Source: Prevotella sp. (GTDB taxonomy: Bacteria > Bacteroidota > Bacteroidia > Bacteroidales > Bacteroidaceae). Taken from it: a stretch of DNA of 64,000 bases. The translations under genes were made by a program, and so were the position numbers. The notes under the pieces are model-generated. The model saw only the letters and a program-made list of their open reading frames with translations, had not been told where the DNA came from and did no database searches. The stretch covers positions 1 to 64,000 of the forward strand of contig JALFCG010000136.1 in assembly GCA_022771265.1 (NCBI GenBank), given 5' to 3'. This document shows, piece by piece, positions 35,969 to 44,779 of this stretch (the stretch's first letter is position 1; each line of letters starts with the position of its first letter).

Positions 35969-36017
35969 AATATTTTTTTGTAATATTGCACCAAAATTCT
36001 AAAAAAACTGTGTAAAT

Positions 36018-37466
36018 ATGAATAAACGATTGATTTTGTGTGCCGCTTTGGCTGTCGCATTCACTGGCGGTCAGGCTAAGGTGAGACTGCCGCACTTGGT
36101 GAGCGACGGAATGGTTATACAACATAGCAGCAGCGTGCGTTTGTGGGGGTGGGACAAGCCAGGAAAGAAGGTCACGGTGACCACGTCATGGTCGGCAGAC
36201 AAAACTGTCGCTACTACTGGCAAGGACGGAAAGTGGCTCGTGAGCGTGCAGTCGCCCAAAGCGTCGTTCACCCCTCTTGAGATTACTTTCGACGACGGAG
36301 AGAAGACTACCGTGAAGAACGTGCTCGCTGGTGAGGTGTGGGTTTGCGCAGGACAAAGCAACATGGAGATGCCGGTGAAGGGATTCGGACAGTGTCCGGT
36401 GGTGGACTATAATAAAGAGGTGCTGGGGGCTGTCGATGGAATAAGGTCGGCAAAGATTCCAAGCAGGATGAGCACTAAACCGATGGACGACGCGCAGACG
36501 GAGTGGCGCGTGAGCAGTACGGCAACGGTCGCAGAGTTCAGCGCAACAGGCTATTTCTTCGCCAAGACAGTGCGTCAGGCTCTTGACGTGCCAGTAGGCC
36601 TCATAGAGGCTAACAAGGGCGGGTCGAGAGTGGAGAGCTGGATTGACGAGGACAACCTGAAGAAATACACCAAGGAAGACCTTGACTCGACAACCATGAA
36701 GGACCGCTTCCAGTGGGACTTCCACTATCCGCTCCTTTGGGGCAACGCCACCTTCCACCCCATACTGAACTACACTGTCAAGGGCATTCTCTACTATCAG
36801 GGCTGCTCCAATGTGGGCGACCCCGCGGGGCAATACACCGAGCGACTTAAGCTGCTTGTGGAGCAATGGCGCCGCGACTTCAAGGAAGGCGACATCCCGT
36901 TCTATTTCGTGCAAATCGCACCATACGTCTATGGTGACGGCATCGAAGGAACCTCCGGGGCGAAACTGCGTGAGCAGCAGTTCAACGCAACTAAGGTGAT
37001 TCCCAACAGCGGAATGGCATGCACCAACGACCTCGTGTTCCCATACGAAAAAGGACAGATACATCCTACACAGAAACAACAGGTCGGCGAACGCCTGGCT
37101 TACCTCGCACTGAACAAGACTTACGGAATGAAAAGCGTCATCTGCGAGTCGATGACCTTCAAGGACATGATACTTCAGGACGGAAAGGCATACATCTCGT
37201 TTGACAACATGTCAAACGGCTATAACCGTTGGGAGGACATCGAAGGCTTTGAAATTGCAGGCAAGGACAAGGTGTTTCACAAGGCAACGGCAGTGAAATT
37301 CTGGGCTCCAGGCAACGACCCGCGTAATGAGCGTATTGCCGTAAGCTCGCCCGAAGTGGCAGAGCCGGTAGCAGTGCGCTACTGTTTCAAGAACTTCCAG
37401 ATAGGCAACTTCGGCAACCAGGGCGGCCTGCCGCTCGTACCGTTCCGTACCGACAATTGGGATTAA
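36018..37466 (+). CDS. Sialate O-acetylesterase-like SGNH esterase, exported
   Basis: A 482-residue protein with a signal peptide (about residues 1-20). The nucleophile block is CAGQSNMEM with Ser114, and the family beta-sandwich insertions are present. In this family annotated as sialate 9-O-acetylesterase, many members instead deacetylate plant or host glycans such as xylan. Two positions look unusual: the block usually written YQGESN reads YYQGCSN, and the stretch before the catalytic His usually reads DIHP but here is GQIHPTQK. Whether activity is kept is uncertain. Transcribed divergently from the alpha/beta-hydrolase esterase; the Nudix gene follows after 20 nt. Confidence 0.85.
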   Translation: MNKRLILCAALAVAFTGGQAKVRLPHLVSDGMVIQHSSSVRLWGWDKPGKKVTVTTSWSADKTVATTGKDGKWLVSVQSPKASFTPLEITFDDGEKTTVKNVLAGEVWVCAGQSNMEMPVKGFGQCPVVDYNKEVLGAVDGIRSAKIPSRMSTKPMDDAQTEWRVSSTATVAEFSATGYFFAKTVRQALDVPVGLIEANKGGSRVESWIDEDNLKKYTKEDLDSTTMKDRFQWDFHYPLLWGNATFHPILNYTVKGILYYQGCSNVGDPAGQYTERLKLLVEQWRRDFKEGDIPFYFVQIAPYVYGDGIEGTSGAKLREQQFNATKVIPNSGMACTNDLVFPYEKGQIHPTQKQQVGERLAYLALNKTYGMKSVICESMTFKDMILQDGKAYISFDNMSNGYNRWEDIEGFEIAGKDKVFHKATAVKFWAPGNDPRNERIAVSSPEVAEPVAVRYCFKNFQIGNFGNQGGLPLVPFRTDNWD

Positions 37467-37486
37467 CAACAACAAGACGACAGAAC

Positions 37487-38014
37487 ATGCATCCATTAGA
37501 AAAGTTTGCTTACTGCCCGATGTGCGGCAGTAAGCATTTCGTGATAAACAACGAGAAAAGTCGAAAGTGCGAGAACTGTGGATTCACATATTACGCCAAC
37601 CCGAGTTCAGCCACTGCGGCATTTATCATCAACGGCAACAACGAACTGCTTGTGACAAAGCGCGGCAAGGAGCCGGCAAAAGGCACACTCGACCTTCCGG
37701 GAGGTTTCGTCGATATGGACGAAACGGCGGAAGAAGGGATGGCAAGGGAAATAAAGGAAGAAACAGGCATCGAAGTGAAGGAGTTCACCTACTTGTTCAG
37801 CATACCAAATATCTACCGCTACTCGGGCATCGACATCCACACGCTTGACATGTTCTTCCTTTGTCATGTACCAGCCGGCACAGAAGCCGTGGCAGCCGAC
37901 GACGCTTCAGAGTGCTTCTGGATGCCTGTTGACGACATTCACACGGAACAATTCGGCTTGAGGTCAGTTCGACAGGCTCTTTATCAGGCGGAATTCTTAA
38001 AAAAGCAAAAATAA
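37487..38014 (+). CDS. Nudix hydrolase with N-terminal zinc ribbon
   Basis: A 175-residue protein. Residues 9-35 form a four-cysteine zinc ribbon (CPMCGSKHF ... CENCGFTYY). The Nudix box follows from about residue 70 (GGFVDMDETAEEGMAREIKE plus ETGI) with all consensus Gly, Glu and Arg residues. Nudix enzymes hydrolyse nucleoside diphosphates linked to another moiety; zinc-ribbon forms related to NudC act on NADH, but this one is shorter and lacks the usual NudC architecture, so ADP-ribose or other substrates are possible. ATG 37487 gives the zinc ribbon a short leader; an earlier in-frame non-ATG start overlaps the esterase gene. Cytosolic. Confidence 0.9.
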   Translation: MHPLEKFAYCPMCGSKHFVINNEKSRKCENCGFTYYANPSSATAAFIINGNNELLVTKRGKEPAKGTLDLPGGFVDMDETAEEGMAREIKEETGIEVKEFTYLFSIPNIYRYSGIDIHTLDMFFLCHVPAGTEAVAADDASECFWMPVDDIHTEQFGLRSVRQALYQAEFLKKQK

Positions 38015-38049
38015 TACAATATATATAAGGTGGAAGAAAACTTTTTTCT

Positions 38050-38057
38050 TACTTTTG
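38050..38057 (+). promoter_or_regulatory. Promoter -7 element for topA
   Basis: TACTTTTG 30 nt before the topA ATG at 38087. Confidence 0.65.
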
Positions 38058-38086
38058 CAAGCCGAAATAAAAGACAAAAATAGAAT

Positions 38087-40402
38087 ATGCAGAAAAATCT
38101 TGTAATTGTTGAGTCTCCCGCCAAGGCAAAGACAATAGAAAAATTCCTTGGAGAAGACTTCAAGGTGATGTCAAGCTATGGACACATACGCGACTTGAAG
38201 AAAAAAGAACTGAGCATTGACATTAACTCCCTCACGCCAGACTACGAAATACCCGCAGAAAAGGAAAAGGTGGTCAAAGAGTTGAAGCAAAATGCAAAGA
38301 GCGCTGAAAAAGTATGGCTCGCTTCCGATGAGGACCGCGAAGGAGAAGCCATCTCGTGGCACCTTTGTGAAGTGCTCGGACTCGATGAGAAAAAGACTAA
38401 CAGAATAGTTTTTCACGAAATAACCAAACCCGCAATACTTGAGGCTATAGAAAAACCAAGGCACATCGACATGAACCTCGTCAACGCTCAGCAGGCACGA
38501 AGGGTGCTCGACAGGCTCGTGGGATTCAAACTTTCACCCGTGCTGTGGAGAAAGGTTAAACCGTCGCTCTCAGCAGGACGTGTGCAGAGCGTCGCGGTAA
38601 GGCTCATCGTGGAAAGGGAGAAAGAGATAAAGAACTTCAAAAGCGAGACCTTCTACAGAGTCTATGGGACATTCGCCATCACAAACGACGACGGTTCGCA
38701 GTCGGAAGTGAAAGCGGAAGTGCCAACACGATTCAAAACACACGACGAGGTCATCAGCTTCCTCGACAAGTGCGAGAAGGCAGAATTTACCATCGAGTCA
38801 ATAAGCAAGAAACCGCTCCACCGCTCGCCGGCACCGCCATTCACAACATCAACACTCCAGCAGGAAGCCGCAAGAAAACTTGGCTTTACCGTGTCGCAGA
38901 CAATGATGGTGGCACAGCACCTTTATGAAAACGGACGCATCACCTACATGCGTACAGACTCCGTGAACCTCTCCACGCTATGTATCAAGGCAAGCAAAGA
39001 GGAAATTGTCAGGAACTGGGGCGAACAGTACAGCAAGACAAGACAGTTCCACACACAGGCGAAAGGCGCGCAGGAAGCCCACGAGGCAATACGTCCTACT
39101 GACATGTCAAAACCTGCCATAGAAGGCAGCGTACAGGAAAAAAGGCTCTACGAACTCATATGGAAGCGCACGGCAGCATGCCAGATGGCGGATGCCGAAA
39201 TAGAGAAAACAACAGTCAACATAAGCGTCAGCGATTCAGAAGAACAGTTCGTGGCAAGCGGGGAAGTAGTGAAATTCGACGGATTCATGAAGGTCTATCA
39301 CGAGTCAACCGACGACGACGAGCAGCATGAGGAGGACGGCATGAGACTGCTGCCACCGATGACAGAAGGAGAAAAACTGGCACGACGAGAAATAGCTGCC
39401 ATCCAACGCTTCACACAGTGCCCGATGAGATACAACGAGGCAAGCCTCGTACACAAACTCGAGGAACTCGGTATAGGACGCCCTTCCACTTATGCGCCGA
39501 CCATCAGTACAATACAACAGAGAGAGTATGTACACAAAGGCGACAAGAAAGGTGAAGAGAGAAGCTACACCATCGACACGCTAAGAGGAAAGCAGATAGT
39601 ACAAACAACACGCACGGAGATGGCGGGAAGCGACAAGGGGAAACTGCTGCCTACGGACATAGGTATCGTGGTCAACGAGTTCCTCATGCAATACTTCCCC
39701 GGAATCATGGACTATAACTTCACTGCCAAGGTGGAGCAAAAATTCGACGAAATTGCCGAAGGTTCGGAAAAGTGGACCGACATGATGAAGGATTTCTACA
39801 ACGACTTTGAGCCTGAAGTGGAGAAGACAATGAACATCAGGGCTGAACACAAAGCCGGAGAACGGGAACTCGGCAAAGACCCGAAAACCGGGAAACCGGT
39901 GTTTGTCAAGATTGGACGCTTTGGGCCTATCATACAAATCGGCACCGCCGACGACGTGGAAAAACCGCAGTTCGCCCAACTGCCCTCATCGCTGAGCATG
40001 GAAACTGTCACAATGGAAGAGGCAATGGAACTGTTCAAGCTGCCAAGGACCGTGGGAGAGTTTGAGGGACAGACAGTGACCATTGGGGCAGGACGTTTCG
40101 GACCGTATGTCCTTCACAAGAAAAAGTACGTGTCGCTGCCAAAGGGAGCCGACCCTATGACCTTTACATTGCAGGAAGCCATAAAGCTAATCGAAGGAAA
40201 GAGAACAGAAGAGGTGCAGCGACACCTGAAGAAGTTTGACGAAGACCCCAAACTCGAAGTCCTCAACGGCCGCTATGGGCCATACATCGCTTACGACGGC
40301 AAAAACTATCGCCTGGCAAAGAACTTGCACGAGAGGGCTGCAGACCTTTCCTACGAGGAATGTATGGACATCGTGAACAATACCCCGGGGAAAAAGAAAT
40401 AA
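38087..40402 (+). CDS. topA: DNA topoisomerase I
   Basis: A 771-residue type IA topoisomerase that relaxes negative supercoils. The N-terminal toprim domain shows VIVESPAKAKTIEKFLG with the catalytic Glu and SDEDREGEAISWHL with the metal-binding acidic residues. The active-site Tyr is about residue 287 in GRITYMRTDSVNLS. The C-terminus carries no four-cysteine zinc fingers; it instead has repeated GRFGPYV / GRYGPYI units (RFGPIIQIG, RFGPYVLHKKKYVSLP, RYGPYIAYDGKNY), the form common in Bacteroidetes. aroK begins 2 nt after the stop, so topA may head the aroK-speA-argB transcript. Confidence 0.97.
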   Translation: MQKNLVIVESPAKAKTIEKFLGEDFKVMSSYGHIRDLKKKELSIDINSLTPDYEIPAEKEKVVKELKQNAKSAEKVWLASDEDREGEAISWHLCEVLGLDEKKTNRIVFHEITKPAILEAIEKPRHIDMNLVNAQQARRVLDRLVGFKLSPVLWRKVKPSLSAGRVQSVAVRLIVEREKEIKNFKSETFYRVYGTFAITNDDGSQSEVKAEVPTRFKTHDEVISFLDKCEKAEFTIESISKKPLHRSPAPPFTTSTLQQEAARKLGFTVSQTMMVAQHLYENGRITYMRTDSVNLSTLCIKASKEEIVRNWGEQYSKTRQFHTQAKGAQEAHEAIRPTDMSKPAIEGSVQEKRLYELIWKRTAACQMADAEIEKTTVNISVSDSEEQFVASGEVVKFDGFMKVYHESTDDDEQHEEDGMRLLPPMTEGEKLARREIAAIQRFTQCPMRYNEASLVHKLEELGIGRPSTYAPTISTIQQREYVHKGDKKGEERSYTIDTLRGKQIVQTTRTEMAGSDKGKLLPTDIGIVVNEFLMQYFPGIMDYNFTAKVEQKFDEIAEGSEKWTDMMKDFYNDFEPEVEKTMNIRAEHKAGERELGKDPKTGKPVFVKIGRFGPIIQIGTADDVEKPQFAQLPSSLSMETVTMEEAMELFKLPRTVGEFEGQTVTIGAGRFGPYVLHKKKYVSLPKGADPMTFTLQEAIKLIEGKRTEEVQRHLKKFDEDPKLEVLNGRYGPYIAYDGKNYRLAKNLHERAADLSYEECMDIVNNTPGKKK

Positions 40403-40404
40403 GA

Positions 40405-40935
40405 ATGAAAAGAATAATCCTCATCGGATACATGGGCGCCGGCAAGACAACTGTCGGCAAGAAGCTGGCACAGGCCCTCAACCTGAAGTTCTATGACCTC
40501 GACTGGTACATAGAAACACGAATGCACAAAAAAGTGTCGCAGATCTTCGCCGAAAAAGGCGAAGAGGGATTCCGCGTCATTGAGCGAAACATGCTGCACG
40601 AAGTGGCGGAATTTGAAGACGTGCTCATCAGCTGCGGAGGAGGAACCCCATGCTTCTTCGACAATATGGAATACATGAACAGTCAGGCTGAAGTCATCTA
40701 CCTTAAGGCAAAGCCCGAAGTGCTCTACAAACACTTGATGATGGGCAAAACCGAACGGCCGCTGATAAAAGGGAAAAACCATGACGAACTGCTGGCTTTC
40801 ATACATGAACAACTGCAAAAAAGGGAACCGTTTTACACAAAGGCAAAATACACTCTCGACGTGAGCCTTATGGACAATTATGAGAAAATTAAAATATCAG
40901 TAATAAAAGCTAAAGAACTATTGGGAATAGAATGA
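40405..40935 (+). CDS. aroK: Shikimate kinase
   Basis: A 176-residue P-loop kinase that phosphorylates shikimate in aromatic amino acid synthesis. The Walker A is GYMGAGKTTVG (about residues 7-17), followed by the shikimate-binding DLDWYIE, RVIERNMLHE and SCGGGTPCF. Start ATG 40405 gives the canonical N-terminus MKRIILIGYMGAGKTT; the frame extends upstream only inside topA. It overlaps speA by 4 nt (ATGA), suggesting coupled translation of a pathway-unrelated gene. Confidence 0.95.
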   Translation: MKRIILIGYMGAGKTTVGKKLAQALNLKFYDLDWYIETRMHKKVSQIFAEKGEEGFRVIERNMLHEVAEFEDVLISCGGGTPCFFDNMEYMNSQAEVIYLKAKPEVLYKHLMMGKTERPLIKGKNHDELLAFIHEQLQKREPFYTKAKYTLDVSLMDNYEKIKISVIKAKELLGIE

Positions 40936-42824
40936 AAAAATGGACTATTGAAGACTCAAGGGAGCTATACAACATTAACGGTTGGGGTACTTCCTACTTT
41001 GGCATCAACGACAACGGCGATGTCTTCGTCACACCATGTAAGAACGACACGCAAATAGACTTGCGCGAAGTGATGGACGAACTGGCGCTGAGAGATGTCA
41101 CGCCTCCTGTCCTGCTGAGGTTTCCTGACATACTCGACAACCGTATCGAGAAAACCAGTAGCTGCTTCAGGAAAGCTGCGGCTGAGTATAACTTCAAAGG
41201 TGAAAATTTTATCATCTATCCTATAAAGACCAACCAGATGCAGCCCGTCGTCGAGGAAATAATAAGCCACGGAAGAAAATTCAACCTCGGACTCGAAGCC
41301 GGTTCAAAACCCGAGCTGCACGCAGTGATCGCGGTACAATGCCAAAGCGACTCACTCATCATCTGTAACGGATATAAGGACCAAAGCTACATCGAACTTG
41401 CACTGCTCGCCCAAAAAATGGGGAAAAGGGTGTTCATCGTCGTAGAGAAACCAAACGAACTTGAACTCATTGCAAGAGAGGCAAAGAAACTCAACGTGAA
41501 GCCAAACCTCGGCATAAGAATAAAACTGGCATCATCAGGAAGCGGAAAATGGGAAGAGAGCGGAGGTGACGCAAGCAAGTTCGGACTTACAAGTAGCGAA
41601 CTGCTCGAAGCCCTTGACATGCTCGACAAAAAAGGAATGCGGGACTGCCTGAGGCTTATACACTTCCATATAGGAAGCCAGATAACAAAAATCAGACGCA
41701 TACAAGCTGCTCTGAGAGAAGCCTCGATGTTCTACATCCAACTGCACAAAATGGGATACAATGTCGATTTCGTCGATTGCGGAGGAGGACTGGGAGTTGA
41801 CTACGACGGAACAAGGTCGCCAAGTAGCGAAAGCTCTGTCAACTACTCAATACAGGAGTATGTCAACGACTGTATCTACACATTCGTCGATGCAGCCGAC
41901 AAAAACGGCTTCCCGCATCCTAACATCATAACGGAAAGCGGAAGGTCGCTGACGGCACACCACTCTGTGCTCGTCATCGATGTGCTTGAGACAGCGTCAC
42001 TGCCGGAAATGCCTGAAGAATATGAGCCTGACACGGAAAGCCACCAGCTTGTCAAAGACCTATACGACATCTGGGACAACCTCAATCCAAGGTCAATGCT
42101 CGAGGACTGGCATGACGCGGAACAGATAAGGGAAGAGTGTCTCGACCTTTTCACACACGGACTTGTTGACCTCAAGACACGCGCGGAAATCGAAAGCATG
42201 TACTGGAGCGTGTGCCACGAAATAAACATCCTTGCAAAGCACCTCAAACATACACCGGAGGAACTCATGAACCTCGACAAACTGCTTGCCGACAAGTATT
42301 TCTGCAACTTCTCGCTCTTCCAGTCACTACCTGACTCGTGGGCTATCGACCAGCTGTTCCCCATCGTGCCAATACAGCGTCTCAACGAACGGCCGACACG
42401 AAGTGCAACCCTTCAGGACATCACTTGTGACAGTGACGGAAAAATTGCAAACTTCGTCACTAACCGCAACAACTCTCACATCCTTCCTGTACACTCGATA
42501 AAGAAAAACGAGACGTACTATCTCGGCGTGTTCCTCGTCGGAGCTTATCAGGAAATACTCGGTGATATGCACAACCTCTTTGGAGACACCACCGCCGTGC
42601 ACATCAGCGTCAAGGACGGTTCATATCACATCGACCAGATTATCGACGGAGAAACAGTGGCTGAGGTACTTGACTATGTACAGTACAATCCGCGCAAACT
42701 TGTAAGACAACTCGAAGTGTGGGTGACAAAAAGCGTCAAGGAGGGAAAGATTACACTTGAGGAAGGAAAGGAATTCCTGTCTAACTACCGCTCGGGACTT
42801 TACGGATACACATATTTGGAATAA
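40932..42824 (+). CDS. speA: Biosynthetic arginine decarboxylase
   Basis: A 630-residue PLP-dependent fold III decarboxylase that converts arginine to agmatine, the first step of polyamine synthesis. The PLP lysine lies in YPIKTNQM near residue 99; other family stretches include GLEAGSKPEL, IHFHIGSQI and FVDCGGGLGVDYDG, and the C-terminal ESGRSLTAHH and barrel sections are intact. Length agrees with E. coli-type SpeA. The gene lies between aroK (4-nt overlap) and argB (1-nt overlap), so arginine synthesis and consumption genes sit together. Confidence 0.95.
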   Translation: MKKWTIEDSRELYNINGWGTSYFGINDNGDVFVTPCKNDTQIDLREVMDELALRDVTPPVLLRFPDILDNRIEKTSSCFRKAAAEYNFKGENFIIYPIKTNQMQPVVEEIISHGRKFNLGLEAGSKPELHAVIAVQCQSDSLIICNGYKDQSYIELALLAQKMGKRVFIVVEKPNELELIAREAKKLNVKPNLGIRIKLASSGSGKWEESGGDASKFGLTSSELLEALDMLDKKGMRDCLRLIHFHIGSQITKIRRIQAALREASMFYIQLHKMGYNVDFVDCGGGLGVDYDGTRSPSSESSVNYSIQEYVNDCIYTFVDAADKNGFPHPNIITESGRSLTAHHSVLVIDVLETASLPEMPEEYEPDTESHQLVKDLYDIWDNLNPRSMLEDWHDAEQIREECLDLFTHGLVDLKTRAEIESMYWSVCHEINILAKHLKHTPEELMNLDKLLADKYFCNFSLFQSLPDSWAIDQLFPIVPIQRLNERPTRSATLQDITCDSDGKIANFVTNRNNSHILPVHSIKKNETYYLGVFLVGAYQEILGDMHNLFGDTTAVHISVKDGSYHIDQIIDGETVAEVLDYVQYNPRKLVRQLEVWVTKSVKEGKITLEEGKEFLSNYRSGLYGYTYLE

Positions 42825-43597
42825 TGGAAAAAATTAACGTGATAAAGGTCGGGGGCGCTGTCGTGGAGGACGAACATCAGCTCGACAGGCTGCTCAAAGA
42901 CTTCTCGGCCATCGAGGGGAGAAAAGTACTGGTCCATGGAGGAGGACGTCGCGCAACAAAGGTGGCGGCACAACTCGGCATTGAGACACAAATGGTCAAC
43001 GGGCGACGTGTCACCGACAAGGAAATGCTCGAAGTGGTGACCATGGTATATGGAGGACTCGTCAACAAGAACGTCGTGGCTCGGCTACAGGCCGAGGGAG
43101 TCAACGCACTGGGACTGACTGGAGCTGACATGGATGTCATACACTCACACAAGCGACCGGTAAAGGATGGCATCGACTACGGCTTCGTAGGCGACGTGGA
43201 CAAAGCCGACGGTGACATGCTGCACACACTTATTGAAGCTGGCGTGGTGCCGGTGATGGCTCCACTGACGCATGACGGACATGGCGACATTCTTAACACC
43301 AACGCCGACACCATCGCTTCGGAAACCGCCAAGGCGCTTGCAAAGCACTACGACGTGACACTCACCTTCTGCTTTGAGAAGAAAGGTGTGCTGGCAAATC
43401 CAGACGACGACGAAAGCGTGATTCCCGTAATCAACAACGAACTCTTCCATACTTACGTCGCTGACGGAACTATCAGTGGTGGCATGTTGCCAAAAATTGA
43501 AAACTCACTCGACGCTATCAAGGCCGGAGTCGAGAAGGTCGTCATTACAAAGGCTGACGCACTTGGCACGGAGTCAGGAACCGTTATAGTCAACTAA
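42824..43597 (+). CDS. argB: N-acetyl-/N-succinyl-glutamate kinase
   Basis: A 257-residue amino acid kinase starting within a TAATG overlap with speA. KVGGAVVED and HGGGRRATKVA are the phosphate- and substrate-binding glycine motifs, and INVNADTIASETAKAL-like sequence (LNTNADTIASETAKAL) is the family nucleotide region. ArgB catalyses the second step of arginine synthesis. In Bacteroides fragilis the pathway is reported to use N-succinyl rather than N-acetyl intermediates, so the substrate here may be N-succinylglutamate. A terminator follows at 43646-43689. Confidence 0.93.
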   Translation: MEKINVIKVGGAVVEDEHQLDRLLKDFSAIEGRKVLVHGGGRRATKVAAQLGIETQMVNGRRVTDKEMLEVVTMVYGGLVNKNVVARLQAEGVNALGLTGADMDVIHSHKRPVKDGIDYGFVGDVDKADGDMLHTLIEAGVVPVMAPLTHDGHGDILNTNADTIASETAKALAKHYDVTLTFCFEKKGVLANPDDDESVIPVINNELFHTYVADGTISGGMLPKIENSLDAIKAGVEKVVITKADALGTESGTVIVN

Positions 43598-43645
43598 ATC
43601 ACTACGGCACTTTTCCAACAAGAAAAATGCTGAACATACATAACA

Positions 43646-43689
43646 GTTAATGTGCTTGCGACTCTTGCCGCAGGCACTTAACGTTTTTT
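43646..43689 (+). terminator. Terminator after argB
   Basis: An interrupted stem (GTTAA-T-GTGC-TT-GCG pairing with CGC-AG-GCAC-TTAAC) and an 8-nt loop, followed by CG and six T residues. It ends the topA/aroK-speA-argB run. Confidence 0.75.
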
Positions 43690-43701
43690 AACCTCACACC
43701 C

Positions 43702-43728
43702 TGTAACATTTCCCCAACACTACTCGTC
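43702..43728 (+). promoter_or_regulatory. ECF-type promoter before a sigma factor gene
   Basis: TGTAAC (43702-43707), a 17-nt spacer and CGTC (43725-43728), 15 nt before the sigma ATG. This AAC...CGTC layout is the generic ECF sigma promoter pattern, and no TAnnTTTG element is present, so self-activation by the encoded sigma factor is plausible. Confidence 0.5.
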
Positions 43729-43743
43729 ATCAAGTTAGAGAGT

Positions 43744-44262
43744 ATGAAAAAAATCACTTTCCAAGACGACATCCTGCCGCTGAAGAACCAGCTTTACCGG
43801 CTAGCCCTACGCATTACTCTCAATAACGCGGAGGCTGAGGATGTCGTGCAGGAAACGATGATAAAGGTGTGGAACCGAAGGGAACACTGGGAAGAGATAG
43901 ACTCTATGGAGGCATTCTGCCTTACCGTCTGCCGAAATCTCGCCCTTGACAAAAACAAGAGCAACGCCCACCGCAGAGAAGGTCATGGCGACGGCACTCC
44001 GGACACCCCAGACCTGTCGTACAACTCAAACCCCGAAGAACGTGTCATGGCTCACGACCATGTCAACGTGGTTAGACGGCTTATTGAACAGTTACCTGAG
44101 AAACAACGCACGGTAATATGTTTGCGCGACATTGAAGGAAAAAGCTACAAGGAAATAGCCAACGTCATGCAAGTGAGCGAAGAACAAGTGAAAGTCAATC
44201 TCTTCAGGGCAAGACAAACAATAAAGAAAAAATTCTCAGAAACAGATAGTTATGGACTATAA
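43744..44262 (+). CDS. ECF RNA polymerase sigma factor
   Basis: A 172-residue sigma-70 factor with region 2 (LALRITLNNAEAEDVVQETMIKVW) and region 4 (LPEKQRTVICLRDIEGKSYKEIANVMQVSEEQVKVNLFRARQ, motif positions about 118-160). No extra domains. It lies just downstream of an ECF-type promoter and overlaps the next gene by 11 nt, which together with the third gene forms a sigma / membrane protein / DUF4252 operon found in several Bacteroidales. The target genes and signal are unknown. Confidence 0.93.
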   Translation: MKKITFQDDILPLKNQLYRLALRITLNNAEAEDVVQETMIKVWNRREHWEEIDSMEAFCLTVCRNLALDKNKSNAHRREGHGDGTPDTPDLSYNSNPEERVMAHDHVNVVRRLIEQLPEKQRTVICLRDIEGKSYKEIANVMQVSEEQVKVNLFRARQTIKKKFSETDSYGL

Positions 44263-44779
44263 ATATATAGAACAATTGCTTGAGCGATACTGGGAGTGCA
44301 ACACCTCCCAAGAGGAGGAAAACATCCTCAAGGCATTCTTCCAACAGAAGGATGTGCCCGAAGGACTGCTCAAATACAAAGGACTGTTTGACTTCCAGAT
44401 GGAAGCAAAAAATAACGAATGTCTCAGTGTGGACTTCGACAAAAGAATAATGTCAATTATCGACAATGACAAGAAAACACACGTAAAGGCTGTCAGATTG
44501 ACTCTCCGGCGAAAGATGATGCCACTGTTCAAGGCAGCGGCAGTAGTGGCCATAATAGTGTCGCTCGGAGGTGCCGCACAGTTCCAGTTCGGCAAGCAAG
44601 CTGAGGGCGACGACATTAACTACGCGAACTATAAAGACACGTTCAGCGACCCGTCCATGGCATACGACAAGGTAGAGGATGCACTTGAGATGGTGTCAGA
44701 AGGATTTAGTCTAGCCCAGAATGACGACTCACTTGCAAATGTCACCAAAATTGACACTAACGTAAAGAGTGCAGAATGA
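44252..44779 (+). CDS. Predicted membrane-anchored anti-sigma-like protein
   Basis: A 175-residue protein whose ATG lies 11 nt inside the sigma gene. The N-terminal 85 residues are polar and helical (MDYKYIEQLLERYWECNTSQ onward), followed by one hydrophobic segment (about 94-111, LFKAAAVVAIIVSLGGAA), then about 60 acidic residues outside. This is the layout of an anti-sigma factor: cytosolic sigma-binding part, one helix, short periplasmic tail. No FecR or zinc-binding (ZAS) motif is visible, although one Cys occurs near residue 16. Related Bacteroidales genes have sometimes been misnamed pyruvate ferredoxin oxidoreductase. Anti-sigma function is inferred from position and topology. Confidence 0.7.
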   Translation: MDYKYIEQLLERYWECNTSQEEENILKAFFQQKDVPEGLLKYKGLFDFQMEAKNNECLSVDFDKRIMSIIDNDKKTHVKAVRLTLRRKMMPLFKAAAVVAIIVSLGGAAQFQFGKQAEGDDINYANYKDTFSDPSMAYDKVEDALEMVSEGFSLAQNDDSLANVTKIDTNVKSAE

